35,137 nucleotides of DNA, from contig PLRX01000049.1 of assembly GCA_003164095.1 (NCBI GenBank), positions 1 to 35,137 on the forward strand. Reading direction: 5' to 3'. Positions within the stretch are counted from its first letter, which is position 1, and each line of letters starts with the position of its first letter. Position numbers and translations under genes: made by a program. This document shows positions 1 to 6,863 of this stretch, one piece after another. The stretch comes from Acidimicrobiaceae bacterium. Its GTDB lineage: Bacteria > Actinomycetota > Acidimicrobiia > Acidimicrobiales > RAAP-2. The notes under the pieces were generated by a model, which was given only the letters and a program-made list of their open reading frames with translations, made no database searches and was not told the DNA's origin.

Positions 1-957
1 TCACATCAGGTTGACACAGAGGGGACCGAAGAAGTAGTCGCCTTCATCGACGCCCACCGGGACAGGACCACCGGTGGGCGTCGATGGGGGGTCGAGCCGA
101 TCTGCGCAGTGCTGCAGTTCGCCCCCTCCACCTACTACGCGGCCAAGGGCCGGCCACCGTCGGACCGTGCCGAGCACGACGCCGTGGTCAGCCCCTCGCT
201 CCTGGCCCTCTGGGAGAAGAACTACTCGGTCTATGGACGCCGCAAGCTCTGGAAGGCCGCCCAGCGGTCCGGCATGGACATCGGACGTGACCAGGTGGCC
301 CGGCTCATGCGTGAGCTGGGTATCTGCGGCGCCAACCGGGCGAAGAAGCGGTTCACCACCAAGGCCGACCCTGGGCACGTCCGGGCCCCGGACCTCGTGA
401 ACCGCAACTTCACCGCCCCTCACCCCGATGCGTTGTGGGTGGCGGACTTCACGTACTGCTCGACCTGGTCGGGCATCGTCTACGTGGCCTTCATCATCGA
501 CGTCTTCTCCCGACGACTGGTCGGCTGGAAGGCCGCCCGCTCGATGACCGCCACACTCGTCGTCGACGCCCTCAACATGGCGGCGTGGACCCGACGCCAC
601 ACCACCCTCGACGGCCTCATTTGCCACACGGATGCCGGATCTCAATACACGTCAATTTCGTACACCGACCGGATCGACGAGGTGGGAGCCGGTCCCTCCA
701 TCGGCACCGTCGGCGACAGCTTCGACAACGCCATGGCCGAATCGGTCATGGGCATCTTCAAGACCGAGCTGCACCGGAACCCGGCTGTACTCACCGCAAA
801 CGGCGGGCCGTGGAGGGGACTCGACGACCTCGAGATCGCCACTTGCGCATGGGTCTCGTGGTTCAACGAGGAGCGGCTGCACTCCGAACTCGGCGACCGC
901 ACGCCAGCCGAAGCAGAAGACGACTACCGTCACAGGTCTCAGCCCGACGTGGCATGA
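1..957 (+). CDS. IS3-family transposase OrfB, 5'-truncated by the window edge
   Basis: The reading frame is open from base 1 to the TGA at 955-957. The first in-frame start-like codon is the GTG at 109, but typical OrfB N-terminal sequence (FIDAHRD, then VEPIC and APSTYY) is already encoded upstream of it, so the true start or the OrfA/OrfB frameshift lies at or before the left edge. The protein carries an rve-type DDE integrase core: first Asp in WVADFTY, second Asp in HTDAGSQYTS, and Glu in AMAESVMGIFKTEL, with the usual WFNEERLHSELG motif near the C-terminus. It would cut and join the ends of its own element. The catalytic core looks intact, but the left end and OrfA cannot be seen, so activity is unknown. 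Confidence 0.93.
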   Translation, partial: SHQVDTEGTEEVVAFIDAHRDRTTGGRRWGVEPICAVLQFAPSTYYAAKGRPPSDRAEHDAVVSPSLLALWEKNYSVYGRRKLWKAAQRSGMDIGRDQVARLMRELGICGANRAKKRFTTKADPGHVRAPDLVNRNFTAPHPDALWVADFTYCSTWSGIVYVAFIIDVFSRRLVGWKAARSMTATLVVDALNMAAWTRRHTTLDGLICHTDAGSQYTSISYTDRIDEVGAGPSIGTVGDSFDNAMAESVMGIFKTELHRNPAVLTANGGPWRGLDDLEIATCAWVSWFNEERLHSELGDRTPAEAEDDYRHRSQPDVA

Positions 958-970
958 GAATCCCAAACAA

Positions 971-1000
971 CTGAGTCTCCATCAGACCCAGGCCGGTTCA
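971..1000 (+). repeat. Probable right terminal inverted repeat of the IS3 element
   Basis: Just after the orfB stop the sequence reads CTGAGTCTCCATCAGACCC and ends in GGCCGGTTCA. A GAGTCTCCATCA-type end finishing in CA is a usual IS3-family right end. The matching left repeat lies outside the window, so the exact boundary (about base 1000) is inferred. Confidence 0.6.
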
Positions 1001-1227
1001 CGACAACAACTGCCGGACGGCAAGCAGATAGAGCCCGAACACAGAGAAGTTGGAACCGGCGGCAAGGCGCAGTGCAGGCGCTGCTAGCCCGTCCTCCGAC
1101 ATCCGGGCCGAGGAATACCACTTGGCGATGGGAACCTGCCGAAAGCCTCTAGTTGATGTTTCGCACGGACCAGAGCATGGCTTTAGCCACGACTTGGCGA
1201 ATCGAGGGCATGACAATGGAGGACCTC

Positions 1228-1638
1228 ATGGTCAACAGACAGAGAAGGGACCGGGACGACGGTGCGGAGCGCCTCATCACATCGCTTGCCGGTGCGGAGA
1301 GGTCAGCGCTCGAGGCGGTGCGAAAGTTCCTTGACACGGTTGACGATGCATTCCCTCACCTGGGCGAAGGCGGTGGCCAGCGTCAGAAGATCATCGACTC
1401 GGCATTCAAGATGACAGAAGAGCTGGTTGGAGCATCAAACCAGCTTGCGCAGCGGTTGGTGAAAGCTGGTGGATCTGCCGCCAAGCGCGCACCGGCCCGC
1501 AAGGCTGCGGCGAGCAAATCGGCAGCTCGGAAGACCACTGCCAAGCGTGCACCGGCCCGCAAGGCTGCGGCGAGCAAATCGGCAACTCGGAAGACCACTG
1601 CCAAGCGTACACCGGCCCGCAAGGCTGCGGCGAGTTGA
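1228..1638 (+). CDS. Small protein with helical N-terminus and histone H1-like Lys/Ala/Arg repeat tail
   Basis: The ATG at 1228 is preferred because GGAGG lies 5 bases upstream (1218-1222); an open frame continues upstream to 1153 with weaker starts. The product is 136 residues. About residues 15-80 are predicted helical and amphipathic (AERSALEAVRKFLDTVDDAF onward). The remainder is a basic tail built from a 20-residue unit containing KRAPARKAAASK and ARKTTA. Such tails resemble eukaryotic H1 and the C-termini of mycobacterial HupB and HBHA, so nucleic-acid or polyanion binding is a reasonable inference. I do not recognise the N-terminal family with certainty. It stands alone between two insertion elements and has no operon partner. 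Confidence 0.72.
   Translation: MVNRQRRDRDDGAERLITSLAGAERSALEAVRKFLDTVDDAFPHLGEGGGQRQKIIDSAFKMTEELVGASNQLAQRLVKAGGSAAKRAPARKAAASKSAARKTTAKRAPARKAAASKSATRKTTAKRTPARKAAAS
1480..1635 (+). repeat. 60-bp in-frame tandem repeat encoding the basic tail
   Basis: Bases 1501-1560 and 1561-1620 are near-identical 60-mers. A partial unit precedes them (1480-1500) and another follows (1621-1635). The period is a multiple of three, so copy-number changes would shorten or lengthen the protein tail in 20-residue steps without breaking the frame. Confidence 0.9.
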
Positions 1639-1933
1639 CTCTGAGCACTCGAGCAATCCAAACCTCTATCGGAGGCGAAGGCGGAGGGCCGTGACGCGAG
1701 TTCGGTGAATGCCATCCCGTGAGCGTGACGCGCCACAACAATTACCGGACCTGCGCGCTGTTTCTAGTTCTTCCGGATCACGTCACCTGGTCCCACTCTT
1801 CGTCGTCTCTGGCGAGGGACCAGAGGCACCAAAAGACCTTCGCCGAATACCCTGCCCCCAAGGTCGCCCCGGCCCCGGCCTGGACCTGGTGGTCGGTGCC
1901 GAGGTTTCCAACGCGGCACTACACAAAGTTACT
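1639..1933. other. Non-coding stretch before the IS630 element
   Basis: About 295 bases with lower GC than the main part of the window. Open frames here (for example 1719-1958 on the plus strand) resemble no family I know, and that one runs into the IS630 end. A loose hairpin with CTGGTCCC and GGGACCAG arms (about 1789-1823) is visible but has no T-tract. I see no supported gene. Confidence 0.5.
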
Positions 1934-1935
1934 TA

Positions 1936-1962
1936 AAGAGGTTCGCGTAATACAGTGACACT
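1936..1962 (+). repeat. IS630 left terminal inverted repeat
   Basis: Begins AAGAGGTTCGCGTAATACAG and is the exact reverse complement of 3063-3089. The TA at 1934-1935 is the target duplication. Confidence 0.93.
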
Positions 1963-1966
1963 CTCG

Positions 1967-3054
1967 TCATAGCTTGAGACCGCAGTGACCAAGGAAGGCG
2001 AAGGCGAGTTCGGCATCGGACCCGATCCGGGTCAGCCCGTTCTCGGCGTGGACGGCGGCCTCTTCGATGGTGTCGGGGCAGAGGTTGGCGAGTTCGCTTG
2101 ATTTGAGATTGCCCCAGATGAGTTCCACCGGGTTCAGATCGTGCCCGCAGGCAGGGAGCCGCTCGACAACGAGCCAGCTGCGTTGTGCCGCGATCCAGTT
2201 CTTCATGATCACCGACCGGTGAGAGGGCAGTCCGTCCCAGATCAGGGTGATCTTGTCGCCGTCGAGGTGGTCGTGCAGGTCCTCGAGATATTCGATGAGT
2301 GAGTCCTGGTTGTAAGCCCCGGGGCGCATGGCGAATACCAGCCACGCGTCGCTGCCGTCGGGGGCGTAACCCACCGCGGCGGACATCGAGAGGCGCTTCC
2401 AGTTGAAGCGGTGGTGGAGTACCGGGGTCTTGCCCTTGGGTGCCCAGGTGGCTCTCACCGAGGGGAGGAGGGAGAACCCGCTTTCATCTTGGAAGCAGAT
2501 CCAGGCCTTGCGGCGTCTGGCGTTTTTTTTACCCGGGGCCAGTCCTTCTTCACCCAGTTGGCAATGGCCTCGTCATCACGCTCGATCGCCCGCCGGGCTG
2601 GGCGCTGACGGCTCCAGCCCATCTGGCGGAGAAGCCGCCAGACGTGACCAGGGTGATAGGCGACCCCGGTTTCTGCCTCGATCACCTCGGAAACGCGCTG
2701 GAGCGTCCACATGTCGGTGGGATACCCATTGGCCAGTGGTCCCTTCGCCAGCCGACGCTCGACCTTGCGAAGATCAGACTGGTCGAGTTGGGGAAGACGA
2801 CCGGCCCGTCCCGCCGCCCGCAGTGCGGTTGTGCCTCCAGACGTCCACTCCGCGTGCCATCGGCTGACACTCTGGCGGGACACCTCGAGCTCACGGGCGA
2901 CGTCCGCCTGGCTCGTTCCCTGACGGAACAGCCTGGCCGCCTGCTTGCGTCGGCGCTCCATGGCGTCGAAGTCCCGAGCGGCGCCGGATCGGACCGTCAC
3001 CATGACCATATGAATAACACGAGCGTGATGGGCATGCCCAGAGTCTCCCACCAT
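1967..3054 (-). CDS. IS630-family transposase, two frames joined by a probable -1 frameshift
   Basis: The upstream frame (3054 to about 2524) encodes the DNA-binding half: a helix-turn-helix near residues 45-70 (QADVARELEVSRQSVSRWH) and a second winged-helix-like region ending near ANWVKKDWPRVKK. Left in frame it would give an unrelated tail and stop near 2455. The -1 frame continues as KKNARRRKAWICFQDESGF and then the DDE_3 catalytic half, with Asp in QDESGF, Asp in LIWDGLPSH and Glu in DLNPVELIW, stopping at the TGA at 1967-1969. The joined product is about 360 residues, normal for the family. The start is uncertain: the ATG at 3054 is the longest choice, and ATGs at 3009 and 3003 are alternatives. 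A sequencing indel in the A-run would look the same. Confidence 0.88.
2524..2530 (-). other. Slippery heptamer A AAA AAA for -1 frameshifting
   Basis: The zero-frame codons read GTA AAA AAA ACG, so the eight A residues (minus strand 2530-2523) contain a canonical X XXY YYZ heptamer in the correct phase. Slipping back one base gives AAC GCC next, which opens exactly the frame encoding the catalytic domain. I did not establish a downstream stimulatory structure. Confidence 0.75.
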
Positions 3055-3062
3055 CCGGCGCC

Positions 3063-3089
3063 AGTGTCACTGTATTACGCGAACCTCTT
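3063..3089 (-). repeat. IS630 right terminal inverted repeat
   Basis: Exact 27-bp reverse complement of 1936-1962, followed by TA at 3090-3091. It lies only 8 bases upstream of the first possible transposase start. Confidence 0.93.
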
Positions 3090-3331
3090 TAGTTGCGATC
3101 TGCCGGAAGGCCAGCCGCTAGCAGTGGTGACGGCCCGGCTCTCTCTTTGGAGACTCAAGCCATTGCTGGACAAGCCAGATTCGATCTCCCCTCGGGTTTG
3201 TTCAGGCGGCAGGACCCCCGTAAACGATGACCAATGCCTCTGGCTGGCTTTGGCCGCTGAGGCCACAGTTGAACGTGTGGCTCCGGCGAGTACGGGTCCG
3301 GGACCGAGTTCGACGAAGGAGGAGGAAGGTC

Positions 3332-3523
3332 ATGGCTGGGAAGGCTGATCAGATGAAGGGCAAGGCCAAAGAGGCCGTCGGAGACCTGACCGGAAACAAG
3401 GATCTCAAGTCAGAGGGTAAGGCTGACCGTCAAGCGGGCGAGGCCAAGGAGAAGGTCGGAAAGGTCGAGGAGAAGGTCGGAGAGGTGATCGACAAGGCCA
3501 AGGGAGTGCTTCACCCGAAGTAG
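3332..3523 (+). CDS. CsbD-family stress-response protein
   Basis: 63 residues beginning MAGKADQMKGKAKEAVGDLT, the classic CsbD-like pattern of short Lys/Glu-rich amphipathic helices with repeated GKA and GEAKEK units. The ATG at 3332 follows a strong AAGGAGGAGG purine tract about 7 bases upstream. The frame is open further 5' (to 3227), but that part is Arg-rich and unlike the family. CsbD proteins are general stress proteins, under SigB in Bacillus; their biochemical role is unknown. The gene converges on the small membrane-protein gene at 3610-3771. Confidence 0.92.
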   Translation: MAGKADQMKGKAKEAVGDLTGNKDLKSEGKADRQAGEAKEKVGKVEEKVGEVIDKAKGVLHPK

Positions 3524-3609
3524 TCCGCTCAAGGTTGATCGCGAACTGTTGCGATCCAAGAGAGAAGGTTCCTTTGTACATCGGTCTTGGAACGCTCACC
3601 TATTGGTGC

Positions 3610-3771
3610 CTAGGAGTCGCTACGGGGAGTTGCTACCTGCTTGATGGTCTCTAGAGCGAGAACCGTCTCCCGATGAGCCTGCCGCTCCTCGTCCAACTCG
3701 CGACGGGTAATCAGCAGGGCTGAACCGAGCCCGACAAGGGATGCGCCAACGATCCATCGAATGGGGCGCAT
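3610..3771 (-). CDS. 53-residue single-span membrane protein
   Basis: Reads MRPIRWIVGASLVGLGSALL and continues with ITRRELDEERQAHRETV. There is one hydrophobic helix (about residues 6-22) with positive residues on both sides, followed by a charged helical segment that could form a short coiled coil. The ATG is supported by a TACGCT hexamer exactly 6 bases upstream, which predicts a leaderless mRNA starting at the A of the ATG; a TTGCCT at a suitable -35 distance (16-base spacer) strengthens this. The family is unknown. Neighbours are csbD (convergent) and an alpha/beta hydrolase gene ending 99 bases away on the same strand. Confidence 0.58.
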   Translation of the reverse strand: MRPIRWIVGASLVGLGSALLITRRELDEERQAHRETVLALETIKQVATPRSDS

Positions 3772-3777
3772 CCTCCG

Positions 3778-3783
3778 AGCGTA
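3778..3783 (-). promoter_or_regulatory. -10 hexamer TACGCT, leaderless spacing
   Basis: TACGCT, then 6 bases, then the ATG at 3771. A TTGCCT hexamer lies 16 bases upstream of it. This fits an actinobacterial sigma-A-like promoter with +1 at the start codon. Confidence 0.5.
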
Positions 3784-3870
3784 GCCCCCAGCATTTGGGA
3801 GGCAACCTAAAGGGGCATCCCCGACCGCCGGTTACGGGCGTTGACCCAGCCGGGGTCTATCTTCACCCGA

Positions 3871-4698
3871 TCACACGGGGGCTACGGCGTGTCCGGCCTG
3901 GCGGGTGATGATTCCGGCCAACTCGCCCGGCGTGTCACGTGCCACGAAGTGACCGGCCCTCGGGATCTCGACCAGCTCGGCACCCGGCACTGCGTCGGCC
4001 AGCGTCCGTCCCGCTGACGGGCGCACCACGACGTCCCAGCTCCCGACGACCACGACCGTGGGGACCCGGAGCCCGCCCAGTGCCCCGTGGACCTCGGGCA
4101 GCTCGTGGAGCAGGGCCCGCTGCTCGGTGGCGAACGTGCGCCGGTGCCGACCGAGCGCTCCCCGCTCACCACCGAGCACGCCCTGATCGGGCAGTGTGAC
4201 CCGGACCGGGTCCCGCAGGCGCTCCGGCAGTCGTGGCGTGAGACGGCGCAGCTTCGGAAGGACCTCGCCCAGGGCCAGCAGGCCGACCACGGTCAGTGCG
4301 TCACCCACCACGGGCAGCCCGAGCAGCCGGTCGACCGCGTCCACGCTGTCGGGTGTGCAGGCCGCACCCACCAGGACCAGACCGGAGACGAGCTCGGGGC
4401 GACGGGCGGCGAGGAGGACCGCGGCACCGCCGGCCCAACTGTGGGCCACCACCGTGGCCGGATCGGCGCCGTGTGCCGTCAGGAGGTCGGCGGCGTAGTC
4501 GGCGTTGCCCGTGAATCCCCTCGCCTCCCCCGTGGTACGCCCGTAGCCGGGGCGGTCGGGGGCGAGGACGCGGAACCGGTCGGCCAGCAGGTCGGTCAGC
4601 GGGTCCCACGAGGCTCCCGATCCCGGCTGGCCGTGCAGCAGGAGGACCGTCGGACCGCTCCCGCGGTCGATGGTGGCGGCCCCCCGTCCGGGCCCGGT
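3871..4698 (-). CDS. Alpha/beta hydrolase
   Basis: About 275 residues with the standard fold order: LLLHGQPGSG oxyanion loop near the start, the nucleophile elbow with Ser in VVAHSWAGGAAV, the acid Asp in VVVGSWDVVV and the His in IPRAGHFVARD. This is a complete catalytic triad, so it should be an active esterase, lipase or related enzyme of unknown substrate. The GTG at 4698 is chosen because homology-like sequence begins right after it; the frame is open to 4776, but that part would overlap the mannosyltransferase gene. It starts 22 bases after that gene's stop, so the two are probably cotranscribed. No signal peptide is visible, which suggests a cytoplasmic enzyme. Confidence 0.85.
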   Translation of the reverse strand, partial: TGPGRGAATIDRGSGPTVLLLHGQPGSGASWDPLTDLLADRFRVLAPDRPGYGRTTGEARGFTGNADYAADLLTAHGADPATVVAHSWAGGAAVLLAARRPELVSGLVLVGAACTPDSVDAVDRLLGLPVVGDALTVVGLLALGEVLPKLRRLTPRLPERLRDPVRVTLPDQGVLGGERGALGRHRRTFATEQRALLHELPEVHGALGGLRVPTVVVVGSWDVVVRPSAGRTLADAVPGAELVEIPRAGHFVARDTPGELAGIITRQAGHAVAPV

Positions 4699-4720
4699 CA
4701 CCTGCGGGCCGGAGGAGCCA

Positions 4721-5464
4721 TCAGACGTGCGCGACCTGCTTCGAGCGTCGGAAGCTGCCGAACAGGCGCTCCACACCCCACAGCGTGACGAGGCCGAGGG
4801 CCTCGACCACGATGAACGCCGACATCTTGGACTCGCCCTCGACCCGGTCGACGAACCGGATGGGGACCTCGAGGATCGACGCCCCCGCCTTGCGGGACTC
4901 GTACGTCATCTCGATCTGGAAGCCGTAGCCCTCGGCCCGCACGGCGTCGAGGTTGAGCCGATCCAGCAGCGGTGCCGCATAGCAACGGAAGCCTGCGGTG
5001 GCATCGGACACCCCGAGTCCGAGCAGTGCCGAGGCGTAGAGGTTGCCGCCACGCGACAGCAGGCGGCGGTGCCACGCCCAGTTCGGGATCACCCCACCGG
5101 GGATGTACCGCGAACCGATCACCAGCTCCATGCCGTCCCCCAGGGGCGCCACCAGGCTCGGCAGCGCCTCGGGCTCGTGGGAGAGGTCGGCGTCCATCTC
5201 GATGCAGGCGTCGAAGCCGTGGTCGAGTCCCCAGCGGAAGCCGGCCCGGTAGGCGCTGCCGAGGCCGGACTTGCCGGTCCGGCGCATGACCTCGATGCCA
5301 CCCAGCTCCTTGCCGAGGATCTCCGCCAGGTCGGCCGTCCCGTCGGGGCTGCCGTCGTCGACCACCAGCACCGTGGCCGCCGGGAGCGCCGCCCGGATCC
5401 TCCGCAGGACGTGATCGATGTTCTCGGACTCGTTGTAGGTCGGGAGGACCACCAGGACATCCAT
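4721..5464 (-). CDS. Polyprenyl-phosphate mannosyltransferase-like GT2 glycosyltransferase (DPM1/Ppm1 type)
   Basis: 247 residues forming one GT-A domain: VVLPTYNESENI at the N-terminus, VVDDGSPDGTADLA for nucleotide binding, the metal-binding DAD within CIEMDADLSHEPE, and GSRYIPGG followed by NWAWHRRLLSRGGNLYA. This is the pattern of dolichol/polyprenol-phosphate mannose synthases, which move mannose from GDP-mannose to a polyprenyl phosphate at the inner membrane face for lipoglycan or protein mannosylation. The C-terminal half contains FVDRVEGESKM, typical of the soluble DPM1 type. Unlike Mycobacterium tuberculosis Ppm1, no acyltransferase domain is fused. The sugar specificity is an inference from family. 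Confidence 0.88.
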   Translation of the reverse strand: MDVLVVLPTYNESENIDHVLRRIRAALPAATVLVVDDGSPDGTADLAEILGKELGGIEVMRRTGKSGLGSAYRAGFRWGLDHGFDACIEMDADLSHEPEALPSLVAPLGDGMELVIGSRYIPGGVIPNWAWHRRLLSRGGNLYASALLGLGVSDATAGFRCYAAPLLDRLNLDAVRAEGYGFQIEMTYESRKAGASILEVPIRFVDRVEGESKMSAFIVVEALGLVTLWGVERLFGSFRRSKQVAHV

Positions 5465-5470
5465 CGGCGT

Positions 5471-5476
5471 AGCTTA
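5471..5476 (-). promoter_or_regulatory. -10 hexamer TAAGCT, leaderless spacing
   Basis: TAAGCT, then ACGCCG, then the ATG at 5464. The predicted transcription start is the A of the ATG, and no Shine-Dalgarno sequence is present. It would drive the mannosyltransferase-hydrolase pair. Confidence 0.55.
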
Positions 5477-5538
5477 CGGGAGCGCCGGGGGCCGGACGAG
5501 TCGTCCCCCTCCGGGCACGTCGACCCCCCGACCTGGGC

Positions 5539-6822
5539 CTACAGCAGCACGGTCGGCCCCGGGGCGGGGTCCCCCGACCCGTCCGACGGCTCGGGCCCCG
5601 CTCCGGGGCCGGCGCCGTCGGGAGGCGCGGCCCGGGTGCGCTCCCACACCTCACGGAAGATGACCTGGACGGCACCGCCCACCGGGATGGCCACCAGGGC
5701 CCCCGTGAGGGCGCCGAGGCTCGAACCGAAGACCCCACCCAGGTTGGCGCCGATCAGGACCGACAACAGCACCCACAACGGGTTCATCCGCACCGTTCTG
5801 CTCATCACGACCGGGTACAGGAAATGGTTCTCGAACAGCTGGAACCCGATGAACACGACGACGGTGACCACGCCGGCCGTCGGCGAGTGCAGCAGTGCGA
5901 GGGCCACGGTCGGCACGCCGCCGATGAGACCGCCGACGAGCGGGATCATGGCGACCAGGGCGACCCACAGGCCGAGCAGGAGGGCGAACGGCACGCCGAG
6001 CGCCATCAGGGCGACGAAGACCACCAGCCCGAACAACAGGCCCATGGCACCGGTTCCGAGCACGTAGGCCGTCACTGAGCGGGACACCGTCGCCGACACG
6101 TCGGTCACCGTCTTGCGCAGTCGGGGGTTCAGGTTGCCGAGCAGGCTGCGCCGCAGCAGCGGCGCCTCGAGCAGCATGAAGAGCGACAGGAAGGCGATGG
6201 TGGTGAGGGCGAAGATGGTGGAGAAGACCGCCTTGCCCAGGTTGGTGCCGACGGACAGGGCGGGCTTGCCCAGGTTGTGGGCGGCCTCCTTGAGGCGCGG
6301 GGCGTTCTTCTGGACCCACTGGAGCAGCCCGAACCGCTTGAGGGTGTGGGCCAGCCAGCCGTGGCCCCGCTGCACCTGGTCCACCATGGTGGGCAGGCGC
6401 TCGGCCACGTGGGTCAACGAGTTGACCAGCGGGTAGCCGAACAGCGCCAGCAGCCCGGAGAAGATGCCCACCGCAAGGGCGAAGACGACGCCCACCGCGG
6501 CGCCCCGTCGGAAGTGGTGGCGCTGCAACGCGACCACGGCCGGGTTGAGCACCAGGGCGATGAACGCGGCGATGAGCACCCACAGGATGACCTCGCGCAA
6601 CCGGCCGATGAGCCGGTACATGACCCACGTGGCGATCACCACCAGGTCGACCGTCAGGATGGTGCGCAACGGCACACCTCGTGCCGACGCCGCAGCGAAG
6701 AGGCGATCGCGCCGCGGTGCGTCGGGCCCCACCTCGCGGTCCTTGCGCTCCACCGAGGACTCACTGACGATCGTCGGCGGGTTCACAGGAGGTCCCCCGG
6801 TCTCCTCGCTGGGTGCGGCCAC
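5539..6822 (-). CDS. AI-2E/PerM-family permease
   Basis: 427 residues matching the AI-2E transporter family: an N-terminal cytoplasmic segment of about 50 residues, paired membrane spans (TILTVDLVVIATWVMYRL, then VILWVLIAAFIALVLNPAVV), a long central amphipathic region with HVAERLPTMVDQVQRGHGWL, and a C-terminal bundle including LLGLWVALVAMIPLVGGLIG and the family-typical ENHFLYPVVMSRTVRMNP. Family members export small molecules or act in Na+/H+ exchange; the substrate is not predictable here. The GTG at 6822 is favoured by a CATGCT hexamer 6 bases upstream; a GTG at 6786 is an alternative. The C-terminal tail is Pro/Gly-rich. Confidence 0.88.
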   Translation of the reverse strand: MAAPSEETGGPPVNPPTIVSESSVERKDREVGPDAPRRDRLFAAASARGVPLRTILTVDLVVIATWVMYRLIGRLREVILWVLIAAFIALVLNPAVVALQRHHFRRGAAVGVVFALAVGIFSGLLALFGYPLVNSLTHVAERLPTMVDQVQRGHGWLAHTLKRFGLLQWVQKNAPRLKEAAHNLGKPALSVGTNLGKAVFSTIFALTTIAFLSLFMLLEAPLLRRSLLGNLNPRLRKTVTDVSATVSRSVTAYVLGTGAMGLLFGLVVFVALMALGVPFALLLGLWVALVAMIPLVGGLIGGVPTVALALLHSPTAGVVTVVVFIGFQLFENHFLYPVVMSRTVRMNPLWVLLSVLIGANLGGVFGSSLGALTGALVAIPVGGAVQVIFREVWERTRAAPPDGAGPGAGPEPSDGSGDPAPGPTVLL

Positions 6823-6828
6823 GCCCTC

Positions 6829-6834
6829 AGCATG
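6829..6834 (-). promoter_or_regulatory. Weak -10 hexamer CATGCT, leaderless spacing
   Basis: CATGCT keeps the conserved A at position 2 and T at position 6 and lies exactly 6 bases before the GTG at 6822. The first base is off consensus, so this is weaker than the other cases. Confidence 0.35.
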
Positions 6835-6863
6835 GCAGGTCCGGGGGTTGCCACCGTGTCAAC

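Larger units (their letters stand above)
1936..3089 (-). mobile_element. Complete IS630-family insertion sequence
   Basis: The 1154-bp element is bounded by perfect 27-bp inverted repeats (1936-1962 and 3063-3089) and flanked on each side by TA (1934-1935 and 3090-3091), the dinucleotide duplication characteristic of IS630/Tc1 insertions. It contains a single transposase gene on the minus strand, whose start lies close to the right end. Perfect ends and an intact target duplication suggest a recent or still mobile insertion. Confidence 0.93.

Noticed and set aside
998-1216. Minus-strand 72-codon frame after the IS3 end
   Set aside because: Some hydrophobic residues near its end, but no family match and no start signal; it also overlaps the IS3 terminal repeat.
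1719-1958. Plus-strand 79-codon frame running into the IS630 end
   Set aside because: Unknown sequence, no ribosome binding site, terminates inside the inverted repeat; likely chance.
3268-3299. SigB-like promoter before csbD (GTTGAA and GGGTCC)
   Set aside because: The spacing of 20 bases is too long for the GTTTAA-N13-15-GGGTAT pattern.
2440-3348. Long plus-strand frame of about 300 codons through the IS630 region
   Set aside because: It is the complement of the transposase gene, crosses the right IS end and has no recognisable domain.
3545-3600. Two short inverted repeats (GATCGC/GCGATC and GTTCC/GGAAC) after csbD
   Set aside because: Stems of 5-6 bp with long loops and no T-tract; too weak to call a terminator.
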